In this document: piece after piece, positions 1-6,952 of the stretch
Numbering within the stretch: the stretch's first letter is position 1
How the letters are laid out: every line of letters begins with the position of its first letter
From: an uncultured Lachnospiraceae bacterium
Lineage (GTDB): Bacteria > Bacillota > Clostridia > Lachnospirales > Lachnospiraceae
Direction of reading: 5' to 3'
Assembly: GCA_910577015.1 (NCBI GenBank)
Contig: CAJTKU010000007.1
Span: forward strand, 1-64,000
DNA length: 64,000 nt
Program-made: the position numbers and the translations under genes
Notes under the pieces: model-generated
The model's input: the letters and a program-made list of their open reading frames with translations, nothing else
The model's database searches: none
Told to the model about the DNA's origin: nothing

Positions 1-54
1 CCCGTTATGGCAGTACCCCGTATGGATATTTTATCAAAAAAAGTCGGACGCTAC

Positions 55-80
55 AAGCGGTTTTCCGCTTTTTTATTTTT
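55..80 (+). terminator. Intrinsic terminator of a gene ending left of the window
   Basis: A six-base-pair stem AAGCGG/CCGCTT with a TTTT loop is followed by TTTTATTTTT on the plus strand, the form of an intrinsic terminator. No plus-strand stop codon occurs between base 1 and the stem, so the gene it serves would have to stop before the window. On the minus strand the same bases are followed by a possible sigma-A-like pair (TTGTAG, 17 bases, TAAAAT, about 26-54) that could drive a leftward gene; this second reading is weak. Confidence 0.55.
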
Positions 81-120
81 CCCGTGCAATATAAATTCAA
101 AAGCAAGTTTCATGACTTAG

Positions 121-158
121 ACATAAAACAGCGGCATTCGCTTTTTGCCAATGCCGCT
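121..158 (-). terminator. Intrinsic terminator downstream of the zinc-ribbon protein gene
   Basis: A perfect nine-base-pair stem (AGCGGCATT pairing with AATGCCGCT, 130-138 with 150-158) lies 24 bases beyond the stop codon at 182. On the minus strand it is followed by TGTTTTATGT. It probably ends the operon that starts at yicC. Confidence 0.75.
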
Positions 159-181
159 TTCCATAAATACCGGTATCAGAA

Positions 182-1579
182 TCAGTAACTGTTCAGAAAC
201 TGTTCATAATCCTCATAAGTTACATACACGATGCGCCCGGGAAGATTCAGGCCGACTTCCAGACCCAGGGGCGTATAAAACAGAACCAGGGTATCATAGC
301 TTTCCAGCATTTCCTTAATCTCCTGGTCGGAATAATCAGTCAGCGCTTCATCCCCGTTTTCAAATATTTCGCGCTGCCTGAAATCTGTGACAAAATCATC
401 ATCCACATGAAGCACTTCTTCGTTTTGTATCAGATTTCCGGTTTCTAAATCAAAATTCATACAATAAAAGGAAAAAAAGCTGAAAGGGTCGTTTTCCAGT
501 TCCAGGTATATGCTTTCTTTAAAAACAACGCTCAGTGTTTTTTCATCCATGTATGTGACGTAGGATTCAATCTCACAGGAAAAAACATCGTCGTCACTCC
601 TCATACGCGGTTTAAAATCTTCTTTAAAGAAATTCATATAATATCTGTACTCGTTATATAACGCAGCGTTTATATATTCCCTGTACGGGTAATCCATCGT
701 GGTTATCTGCGGATAATCCACCTGCAAAAATACATTGGAGGAATTTTGGGAAGAATACGTATCCCTGTTAAATTTCAGCTCATAGGACAAATCATCCCTC
801 AACGCATTGTAAGGACCCGTATAATAGGAGTAAGCTTCATCCTGCCCTTCCCCATCCCATTTTTCCTGTGTCACATCCGAACTGAAATGGGAAAAACTGG
901 GAGATGAAGAAGAAGTTCCTTCCTCATTTTCATCAGTCTGCTCATCTTCCTCTTCCGACGACGCAGCCCATCCCTGCTGTCTGCCGTCAGAAACAATGTC
1001 CTGTTTCCCGTCACGCTTCTGAATAGTGTAAACCCCTGCCAGAATCAGCGCTACCAGCGCCAGAAGCACAAATCCAAGTATCAGGAACACCACAAGCGTC
1101 GTCCTGCTTTTCTTCTTGACAGGTTTTGCCATAGGCACGGCCTGCATATAGGGCTGATAGGAACCCGGGTATGGCTGGCCCTGCCCGTACTGCGGCTGTC
1201 CCATTCCCGGAATGCCCTGCTGCTGCGACTGTGGCTGCGCCATTCCGCCGATTGCCTGCTGCATCTGCGGCTGAACCATCCCTGCTGATGGCTGCTGCAT
1301 CTGCGGCTGCGCCATTCCGCCGACTGACTGCTGCATCTGCGGCGGCGCCATCCCGCTGGCTTCCTGCTGCATCTGTGGCTGAACCATCCCTGTGGCTTCC
1401 TGCTGTGACTGCATACCGTTCAGGACAGCCTGCTGTTCCTGCACGTACTGCTCCTCCCCATCCGTCTGCTGTTTATTTACCGTGATATCCGGATTCTGAT
1501 ATCCGCAGCTGGTACACACGCCGTCCCTTGCCAGCGCCCCGCACTTCGGACAAAAATCAAATCTGCTGTTCCCTTCCAT
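182..1579 (-). CDS. Zinc-ribbon, membrane-anchored protein with RsiV/DUF3298-like extracellular domain
   Basis: Predicted 465 residues. The N-terminus is a zinc ribbon with Cys10, Cys13, Cys22 and Cys25. Residues about 64-124 are a Gln/Pro/Met/Gly-rich tandem repeat of 12 residues. After KKKSR, one membrane helix spans about 160-183. An acidic Ser-rich linker follows, then a C-terminal domain of about 200 residues whose ending (LVLFYTPLGLEVGLN...) is typical of the DUF3298/RsiV-like fold. This gives a cytoplasmic metal-binding head and an extracytoplasmic sensor-like domain. The ATG at 1579 was chosen because GGGAGAGG lies just upstream; the longer reading from 1672 overlaps cinA and has no good ribosome site. 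It lies 40 bases after cinA and is probably cotranscribed. Its function is unknown; a cell-envelope sensing role is inferred from the architecture only. Confidence 0.85.
   Translation of the reverse strand: MEGNSRFDFCPKCGALARDGVCTSCGYQNPDITVNKQQTDGEEQYVQEQQAVLNGMQSQQEATGMVQPQMQQEASGMAPPQMQQSVGGMAQPQMQQPSAGMVQPQMQQAIGGMAQPQSQQQGIPGMGQPQYGQGQPYPGSYQPYMQAVPMAKPVKKKSRTTLVVFLILGFVLLALVALILAGVYTIQKRDGKQDIVSDGRQQGWAASSEEEDEQTDENEEGTSSSSPSFSHFSSDVTQEKWDGEGQDEAYSYYTGPYNALRDDLSYELKFNRDTYSSQNSSNVFLQVDYPQITTMDYPYREYINAALYNEYRYYMNFFKEDFKPRMRSDDDVFSCEIESYVTYMDEKTLSVVFKESIYLELENDPFSFFSFYCMNFDLETGNLIQNEEVLHVDDDFVTDFRQREIFENGDEALTDYSDQEIKEMLESYDTLVLFYTPLGLEVGLNLPGRIVYVTYEDYEQFLNSY
1208..1390 (-). repeat. 36-bp coding minisatellite (12-residue GM-x-QPQMQQ units)
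   Basis: About five tandem units of 36 bases (one expanded to 39) encode variants of GMAQPQMQQxxG inside the zinc-ribbon protein. All units keep the reading frame. The repeat forms the flexible linker between the zinc ribbon and the membrane helix, and its copy number may vary between strains. Confidence 0.85.
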
Positions 1580-1619
1580 AATCCTCTCCCTCTCTTTTGC
1601 TTTCTGACTGCAATGGTTT

Positions 1620-2858
1620 TTACTGTGCGATGATACTGTTTCTGAGCAGCACCAGCGCCGCCGCCACAACACTTTCCCTTATCTTTAAACGGCTGCCGGT
1701 AAAGTGATATTCTTCCACCCTTACCTTTCCGTCTACATAGCATCCTATATAAACCAGCCCGACCGGCTTGTCCTTCGTGCCGCCATCCGGCCCCGCAATG
1801 CCGGTTATGGACACCGCTGCATCCGCGCCTGCCGCCTTTGCCGCTCCCACAGCCATTTCTTCTGCCGTCTTACTGCTCACCGCGCCATACTGCTTCAGGG
1901 TTTCTTCTTTTACACCTATCAGGTTCTGCTTTGCCTCATCCGCATAGGTGATAAAACCGGCATGGAACACCTCTGACACGCCGGGCACATTCACCAGTCT
2001 GGCCGCCAGAAGCCCGCCGGTGCAGGACTCCGCCGTGGCGATTGTCCATTTCTTTTCTGCAAGCAAATCCGCCACCGCCTTTTCCAGCGTAACATCTTCC
2101 TCCATGGTATATATATGGCTGCCAAACCTATTTTTGAGTTCTTCTGCCACAGGGGCAATCAGTTCTTGCGCCTCTTTGCTGCCTGCCGCCCTTGCCGTTA
2201 TCCTGAAATGCACTTCCCCTGTTTTGGCATACGGTGCAATGGTGGGATTGGACTGATTTTCCATCAAATCCGAAACCATCGTCTCCGCCCGGCTTTCCCC
2301 GATATCCACCACCTTCACGGTGACGGATTCTATCACCTCGTCTTCCAGCGTACGCAGATACGGCACCACGCTGTCCGTAAACATGGGCTTTAATTCACCC
2401 GGAGGCCCCGGCAGGAGAATGGCATACTTGCCGTTTTCCTCCATGATAATGCCGGGCGCCGTGCCGTTTCGGTTGGGTATGGCTTTTGCACCTTCGGGAA
2501 TAAGCGCCTGTTTCCAGTTATTTTCCGTGGGCGTTATCCCCCGCTGTGCAAAATATGCCTCAATCTGCCGGCGTGATGTTTCGTCTTCCACAAGACGGCG
2601 TCCAAACGCTTCTGCCGCCGCTTCTTTCGTTAAATCATCCCCTGTCGGCCCCAGGCCGCCGGACAAAAGCACGATATCCGCCCGTTCCATTGCCGTCCTG
2701 ATGGTCTGCACAAGCCTCTCCCTGTTGTCGCCCACCACAACCTGAAAATAGGAGGAAAGCCCCAGCGCCGCGCATTTTTCCGCCAAAAACGCCGCATTGG
2801 TATTGACAATGTTCCCCAAAAGCAGTTCCGTCCCTACGCAGATAATTTCAACAGTCAT
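1620..2858 (-). CDS. cinA: CinA family protein (MoaB/MogA-like domain plus NMN deamidase domain)
   Basis: Predicted 412 residues, normal for full-length CinA. The N-terminal half (about 1-170) is the molybdopterin-binding-like domain with GTELLLGNIVNTN and the SGGLGPTGDD loop. The C-terminal half (about 255-410) is the CinA/PncC domain with TAESCTGGLLAARL and SITGIAGPDGGT, which in characterised members deamidates nicotinamide mononucleotide in pyridine nucleotide salvage. The ATG at 2858 follows AAGGAGTTATGA. The start overlaps the end of pgsA by 11 bases, so the two are translationally coupled. The pgsA-cinA order is common in Firmicutes, often with recA downstream; here recA is not next. 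Confidence 0.96.
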   Translation of the reverse strand: MTVEIICVGTELLLGNIVNTNAAFLAEKCAALGLSSYFQVVVGDNRERLVQTIRTAMERADIVLLSGGLGPTGDDLTKEAAAEAFGRRLVEDETSRRQIEAYFAQRGITPTENNWKQALIPEGAKAIPNRNGTAPGIIMEENGKYAILLPGPPGELKPMFTDSVVPYLRTLEDEVIESVTVKVVDIGESRAETMVSDLMENQSNPTIAPYAKTGEVHFRITARAAGSKEAQELIAPVAEELKNRFGSHIYTMEEDVTLEKAVADLLAEKKWTIATAESCTGGLLAARLVNVPGVSEVFHAGFITYADEAKQNLIGVKEETLKQYGAVSSKTAEEMAVGAAKAAGADAAVSITGIAGPDGGTKDKPVGLVYIGCYVDGKVRVEEYHFTGSRLKIRESVVAAALVLLRNSIIAQ

Positions 2859-3441
2859 TCATAACTCCTTTATTTTTCCATACATAATCAAACAGGGAAA
2901 CCAGGGTAAGCAACAGGGCAGCCCACATTACGATATCCGTAACCAGCTGATACCCTGCGCGTATGTTGTTTGGAATCCCGTTGTTGTTTGCAATCATGAG
3001 ACAGACCATCACCATCTGGAAAGTCGTCTTAAACTTTCCCCAGTAGCTGGCGGCTATCACCACGCCTTTGTCGGAAGCTACCAGCCTGAAACCGCTGATG
3101 ATAAACTCCCTGCTGATAATCAGGATGACAATCCATGCCGGAATCCTGCCCATCTCTACCAGACAAATCATGGCGGCACAGACAAGAAGCTTGTCGGCAA
3201 GCGGGTCCATAAACTTTCCGAAGTTGGTTACCAGATTGTATTTTCTGGCTATTTTTCCGTCTATCAAGTCCGTCAGGCTGGCAATGATGAAAATGGCCAG
3301 CGCTATATAATCCACATATTCCATGACACCACCAAAAACAGCGGTAAACCACCCCCATTCGTGAAACCCGCCCAAGAGCAGCAACACAAAAGGAAGGATA
3401 AGGACCATGCGGAAAATCGTCAGTTTATTCGGTAAATTCAT
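2848..3441 (-). CDS. pgsA: CDP-diacylglycerol--glycerol-3-phosphate 3-phosphatidyltransferase
   Basis: Predicted 197 residues with several membrane helices. The CDP-alcohol phosphatidyltransferase signature is intact: the DGKIAR block, a downstream G and the FMDPLADK aspartates (about residues 62-86). The enzyme makes phosphatidylglycerol phosphate at the cytoplasmic membrane, the committed step to phosphatidylglycerol and cardiolipin. The ATG at 3441 has an AGGAG site upstream. The start overlaps the rimO stop by 17 bases and the end overlaps cinA, so rimO-pgsA-cinA is tightly coupled. Confidence 0.97.
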   Translation of the reverse strand: MNLPNKLTIFRMVLILPFVLLLLGGFHEWGWFTAVFGGVMEYVDYIALAIFIIASLTDLIDGKIARKYNLVTNFGKFMDPLADKLLVCAAMICLVEMGRIPAWIVILIISREFIISGFRLVASDKGVVIAASYWGKFKTTFQMVMVCLMIANNNGIPNNIRAGYQLVTDIVMWAALLLTLVSLFDYVWKNKGVMNDC

Positions 3442-4762
3442 GATATATTTCTCCTATCAAATCGTATTCATTGGAACCTGTTACCAGAACTTTTACAAAA
3501 TCGCCCGTCATAAGGCTGGCCGTGGTATTGATAAATAAATAGCCGTCCACTCCCGGCGCGTCCCGGTAGGTTCGCGCCACATAGACGTCCTCTTCGGGCA
3601 TCCTGCCCTCCACCATCACGGTAAGCACCCTTCCGACCATATCCCCGGCCTTTTCAAAAGCAATCTCCTGCTGCAGTTCCATAAGTTCTCCCCTGCGGCT
3701 TTCTTTTACTTCTTCCTCTACCTGACCATCCATGACGGCTGCCGGCGTATCCTCTTCCTGCGAATAAGTAAAAACCCCAAGCCGGTCAAATGCCATCTCT
3801 TCCACAAAGTCAAGCAGCTTTTCATGGTCTTCTTCGGTTTCCCCCGGAAAACCGGTAATCAGGGTGGTGCGTAGGCAGATATCCGGTATCCTTTGCCTGA
3901 GTTTATGAACCGCCTCTTTCAGTTGCGCTTCCGTAGTACGCCTGCCCATGCGTTTCAAAACCTCATCGGAGGCGTGCTGGATGGGTATGTCCAGATAATT
4001 GCAGACTTTATCCTCTTTTTTTATTACCTCTATCAGTTCGTCGTCTATCTCTTCCGGATAGCAGTACAAAATACGAATCCAGTATATTCCCTGGAGCGCC
4101 GCCAATTTCTGAAGAAGCAGCGGGAGACTCTTTTTTCCATATAAATCTTTCCCGTAAAGGGTCGTCTCCTGCGCCACCAGAATCAGTTCCCTGACGCCGC
4201 CTTTAGCCAGTTCGTCTGCTTCTTTTATCAGGCTTTCCATGGGAACGGAACGGTACTTCCCCCTGACTTTCGGGATAATGCAATATGTGCAGCGCTTGTC
4301 GCAGCCTTCCGCTATTTTCAGGTAGGCATAATGGCCGCCGGTGGTAACTACCCGTTTTTTGCCGTATACCGGCGCGCTGTTTATATCCCGGTAATGATTT
4401 CTGCCCTGTCCTGCAAGCGCTTCTTCTATGGCGTCCGCCACCGCGTCAATGGCCATGGTGCCAAGGATGGCGTCCACCTGGGGTATCTCTTTCTGGATTT
4501 CTTCCCTGTAGCGCTCGGCCAGGCAGCCTGCTGCAAGCAAAGCCTTTATCTGACCGTTTTTTCTAAGCTCTGCCATTTCCAGCAGCGTATTGATGCTTTC
4601 CTCTTTTGCGTCATTAATAAAGCAGCAGGTGTTTACCACTACGATATCCGCCTGCTCCTCGTCATCCGTAAATTCATATCCTTTTTCCAAAAGCTGTCCC
4701 AGCATAACCTCTGTATCCACCAGGTTCTTGTCACAGCCCAGGGAAACAAACATAATCTTCAT
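3425..4762 (-). CDS. rimO: Ribosomal protein S12 methylthiotransferase RimO
   Basis: Predicted 445 residues, the usual length. Three domains are visible in order. The N-terminal MTTase domain carries cluster-binding cysteines in SLGCDKN, NTCCFI and AAGCLAERY. The radical SAM core has the CDKRCTYC motif at about residue 155. The C-terminal end is a TRAM domain. RimO methylthiolates an aspartate of S12 using two [4Fe-4S] clusters and SAM. LGCDKN together with GDKR-type spacing favours RimO over the tRNA enzyme MiaB. It follows rpoZ by 11 bases and is part of the yicC-to-cinA operon. Confidence 0.96.
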   Translation of the reverse strand: MKIMFVSLGCDKNLVDTEVMLGQLLEKGYEFTDDEEQADIVVVNTCCFINDAKEESINTLLEMAELRKNGQIKALLAAGCLAERYREEIQKEIPQVDAILGTMAIDAVADAIEEALAGQGRNHYRDINSAPVYGKKRVVTTGGHYAYLKIAEGCDKRCTYCIIPKVRGKYRSVPMESLIKEADELAKGGVRELILVAQETTLYGKDLYGKKSLPLLLQKLAALQGIYWIRILYCYPEEIDDELIEVIKKEDKVCNYLDIPIQHASDEVLKRMGRRTTEAQLKEAVHKLRQRIPDICLRTTLITGFPGETEEDHEKLLDFVEEMAFDRLGVFTYSQEEDTPAAVMDGQVEEEVKESRRGELMELQQEIAFEKAGDMVGRVLTVMVEGRMPEEDVYVARTYRDAPGVDGYLFINTTASLMTGDFVKVLVTGSNEYDLIGEIYHEFTE

Positions 4763-4773
4763 AGATTTGTACC

Positions 4774-5016
4774 TTATGCCTGTTCTTCCTCATCGTTCAT
4801 GATTTTGATTTTGCCTTCGTTCAATTCCTCCACTGCTATGGATAAGGGCTTTTTACCTGCCCCTTCTATTAACGGCTCATCGCCTCCGATAATCTGCCTC
4901 GCCCTCTTGGAGGTCGCCATCACGATGGAATACCTGCTGCTTACCACAGGCTCCTCCCCCGGCTCCACGTCCGCATTCACCACTTTCATCAAATCGGTAT
5001 AAGATGGATGTAACAT
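4774..5016 (-). CDS. rpoZ: DNA-directed RNA polymerase omega subunit
   Basis: Predicted 80 residues. It starts MLHPSYTDLMKVV and contains SSRYSIVMATSKRARQI, the conserved omega-family block that helps assemble the beta-prime subunit. The ATG at 5016 has AAAGGAGAATAAT upstream. The gene starts one base after the gmk stop. The gmk-rpoZ pairing is nearly universal in Firmicutes and supports the call despite the small size. Confidence 0.95.
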   Translation of the reverse strand: MLHPSYTDLMKVVNADVEPGEEPVVSSRYSIVMATSKRARQIIGGDEPLIEGAGKKPLSIAVEELNEGKIKIMNDEEEQA

Positions 5017-5017
5017 A

Positions 5018-5662
5018 TTATTCTCCTTTCGCCAGAACCTTCAGTCCTGCCCTTATATTATTGATAAACTCCTCATTTCTGGCGGGTTTTCTTTTTGCCG
5101 CCTGCACAATGCCGTGAATCTCCTCCACGCAGCGCTTTAAATCGTCGTTGATTACAAGGTACTCGTAATCTTCCACGCCCTCCGACTCGAGAACGGCAGT
5201 ATTCAGCCGCTTCATGACGGACTCCTCCGTCTCCGTGCCCCTTCCCCTGAGCCTTCTTGCCAGCTCGGCGGCATCGGGAGGCGTCACAAACAGGGACAGC
5301 ATCCCGGGAAACATCTGCTTTACCTTGCGCATGCCCTGTATTTCTATCTCCAGAATCACATCCATGCCATCGTCCAGCTTTGTTTCCACATAGTCCCTGG
5401 GCGTTCCGTAATAATTGCCGCAATATTCAGCATACTCTATTAATCCGTTTTGTGCAATCTTTTCTTCAAATTTTTCCCTTGTGGAAAAGAAATATTCCCT
5501 GCCGTCCTGTTCCCCCTGTCTGGGAGCCCTGGTCGTCATGGAAATGGACAACGCATAATTGTCGTAAGTTTTCATCAGTTCTTTCATGAGCGTTCCCTTG
5601 CCCGCCCCGGAAAACCCTGACAATACAATCAAAATTCCTTTATTCGTCTTTTCCGTTTTCAA
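5018..5662 (-). CDS. gmk: Guanylate kinase
   Basis: Predicted 214 residues from a TTG at 5662. The P-loop SGFSGAGKGTLM is near the N-terminus, followed by SMTTRAPRQGEQDGREY (GMP binding) and EIEIQG. It phosphorylates GMP to GDP with ATP in purine nucleotide synthesis. The start is uncertain. TTG at 5662 gives a family-typical N-terminus (about 12 residues before the P-loop core) and overlaps remA by 23 bases. An in-frame ATG at 5719 would add 19 residues and overlap remA by 80 bases. It is coupled to remA upstream and rpoZ downstream. Confidence 0.93.
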   Translation of the reverse strand: MKTEKTNKGILIVLSGFSGAGKGTLMKELMKTYDNYALSISMTTRAPRQGEQDGREYFFSTREKFEEKIAQNGLIEYAEYCGNYYGTPRDYVETKLDDGMDVILEIEIQGMRKVKQMFPGMLSLFVTPPDAAELARRLRGRGTETEESVMKRLNTAVLESEGVEDYEYLVINDDLKRCVEEIHGIVQAAKRKPARNEEFINNIRAGLKVLAKGE

Positions 5663-5948
5663 TCTCCTGCCCGCCTTCCTGCAAATTGGTTCCAAATCCG
5701 GTGCCCTCAATAAAAGCATGGGCCCTTCCCGCTATCGTTTCGGGCAAAAGGGCGGACAATACAATCTGTCCGTTTTCCATAACCAGCACCGCCTTCGTCC
5801 TGCGCCCCTGCGCGGCGTCCACCACCATGCCGTTTTCCTTTGCCTTCTGCACCATGCGCTTTACGGGCGCGGAATCAGGATTGACAATGGCAATGAGTTT
5901 GCCGGTGTTGACAATGTTTCCAAACCCGATGTGAATCAAATTATCCAT
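5640..5948 (-). CDS. remA: RemA-family DNA-binding regulator (DUF370)
   Basis: Predicted 102 residues. The first 80 residues match the RemA family: MDNLIHIGFGNIVNTGKL, then SAPVKRMVQKAKE, then DAAQGRRTKAVLVM. In Bacillus subtilis RemA is a ring-forming DNA-binding activator of extracellular matrix and osmoprotection operons. The C-terminal 20 residues are more variable and overlap the gmk start. ATG 5948 has AAAGGGGAAAAG upstream. It sits between yicC and gmk, the conserved Firmicute order. Confidence 0.95.
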   Translation of the reverse strand: MDNLIHIGFGNIVNTGKLIAIVNPDSAPVKRMVQKAKENGMVVDAAQGRRTKAVLVMENGQIVLSALLPETIAGRAHAFIEGTGFGTNLQEGGQEIENGKDE

Positions 5949-5974
5949 CTTTTCCCCTTTTCTGCCCCGGTTTA

Positions 5975-6853
5975 TTACTCTATGTTCTGAATCTGCTCGC
6001 GCACCTTTTCTATCTCCGTCTTTAATTCTATGGCGCGGTCCGATATCTCCATATCCGTCGTCTTGCTCAGAATCGTGTTGGCCTCCCGGTTCATCTCCTG
6101 TGCGATGAAATCCAGCTTCCTGCCGATGCCTCCGCCCTCTTCCAATGCCTTTTTCGTGGCTTCGATATGGCTTTTCAGCCTGACCAGCTCCTCGTCCACA
6201 CAGACCTTGTCCGCAAAAATGGTGACTTCCATCAGAAGCCTGCTTTCATCCACCTGCGCGTCCTGCAGCAGGTCTTTTACCTTTTCATACAGCTTCTGCT
6301 TATAATCCGCAATGATTTTGGGAGAGCGTTCCGTGATAAACGCCACATGGGACAGCATGACGTCCAGCTTGTCAATCAAATCCGCCTTCAGGTTTTCCCC
6401 TTCCGAGGTGCGGGTCTGCACAAAAGCCTCCGCCGCCTGCTTCAGCGCCCCCTTCAGTTCCCTCCACAGTTCTTCCGTATCCTCTTCCTGCTCCTCCATG
6501 GTAAAGACGTCGGGATACCTGGAGAGGGTGGACACCCGGATATCATCCTCCAGTGCAAAGTCCTCCGCCATCTGCCTTAAATAGGAAAGATATTCGGAAG
6601 CAATTTCCCTGTTGTACTTTACGCAGCCTGACGCTTCGGAAAAATCCTCATACGAAATATAAAGGTCTACCTTGCCCCGCTGCATATAGTTTTTCAATTC
6701 GCTGCGAATGGCGGATTCAAAGAAGTTCAATTTCTTCGGCATCTTAATGTTGACATCCAGATACCGGTGGTTTACAGACTTCATCTCCACCGTAAACTTG
6801 CGGCTGCCTTCGGTTACTTCACATCTGCCAAATCCGGTCATGCTTTTAATCAT
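5975..6853 (-). CDS. yicC: YicC family endoribonuclease-like protein
   Basis: Predicted 292 residues, the family length. The N-terminus MIKSMTGFGR and the VEMKSVNHRYLD block are diagnostic of the YicC_N domain. The C-terminus has the DUF1732 block (GRKLDFIAQEMNREANTI) rich in conserved acidic residues. Members have been described as stress-related endoribonucleases. It is the first gene of the yicC-remA-gmk-rpoZ-rimO-pgsA-cinA run and is preceded by a strong promoter at 6887-6915. Confidence 0.95.
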   Translation of the reverse strand: MIKSMTGFGRCEVTEGSRKFTVEMKSVNHRYLDVNIKMPKKLNFFESAIRSELKNYMQRGKVDLYISYEDFSEASGCVKYNREIASEYLSYLRQMAEDFALEDDIRVSTLSRYPDVFTMEEQEEDTEELWRELKGALKQAAEAFVQTRTSEGENLKADLIDKLDVMLSHVAFITERSPKIIADYKQKLYEKVKDLLQDAQVDESRLLMEVTIFADKVCVDEELVRLKSHIEATKKALEEGGGIGRKLDFIAQEMNREANTILSKTTDMEISDRAIELKTEIEKVREQIQNIE

Positions 6854-6886
6854 TCGTGCACCCTCTTCCCGTTACATATTGCCTTT

Positions 6887-6915
6887 ATTATAGTAGAAAG
6901 CATGAGGAGAGTCAA
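6887..6915 (-). promoter_or_regulatory. Sigma-A promoter of the yicC operon
   Basis: On the minus strand TTGACT (6910-6915), a 17-base spacer and a consensus TATAAT (6887-6892) lie 34 bases upstream of the yicC ATG. The -35 hexamer is inside the arm of the stem-loop that follows the pilus operon, so read-through transcription and initiation may interfere with each other here. Confidence 0.8.
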
Positions 6916-6939
6916 GCAGCAGACTGCCTGATTCTCCTC
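6904..6939 (-). terminator. Stem-loop after the giant pilin gene
   Basis: A long imperfect stem (GAGGAGA pairing with TCTCCTC at the base, GCAG/CTGC near a TCTG loop, two mismatches inside) begins 14 bases after the stop at 6953. There is no clean U-run, only ATGCTTTCT, so it may be a weak terminator or an RNA-stabilising 3' hairpin. Confidence 0.5.
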
Positions 6940-6952
6940 TGTATTGGTCTGT

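Noticed and set aside
1208..1390. 36-bp tandem repeat as a CRISPR array
   Set aside because: Direct head-to-tail units without spacers and in frame with a protein; this is a coding minisatellite.
1171..1485. Plus-strand ORF of 104 residues rich in Ala and Pro
   Set aside because: It is a shadow of the 36-bp repeat in the zinc-ribbon protein on the opposite strand; no ribosome site and a composition explained by the repeat.
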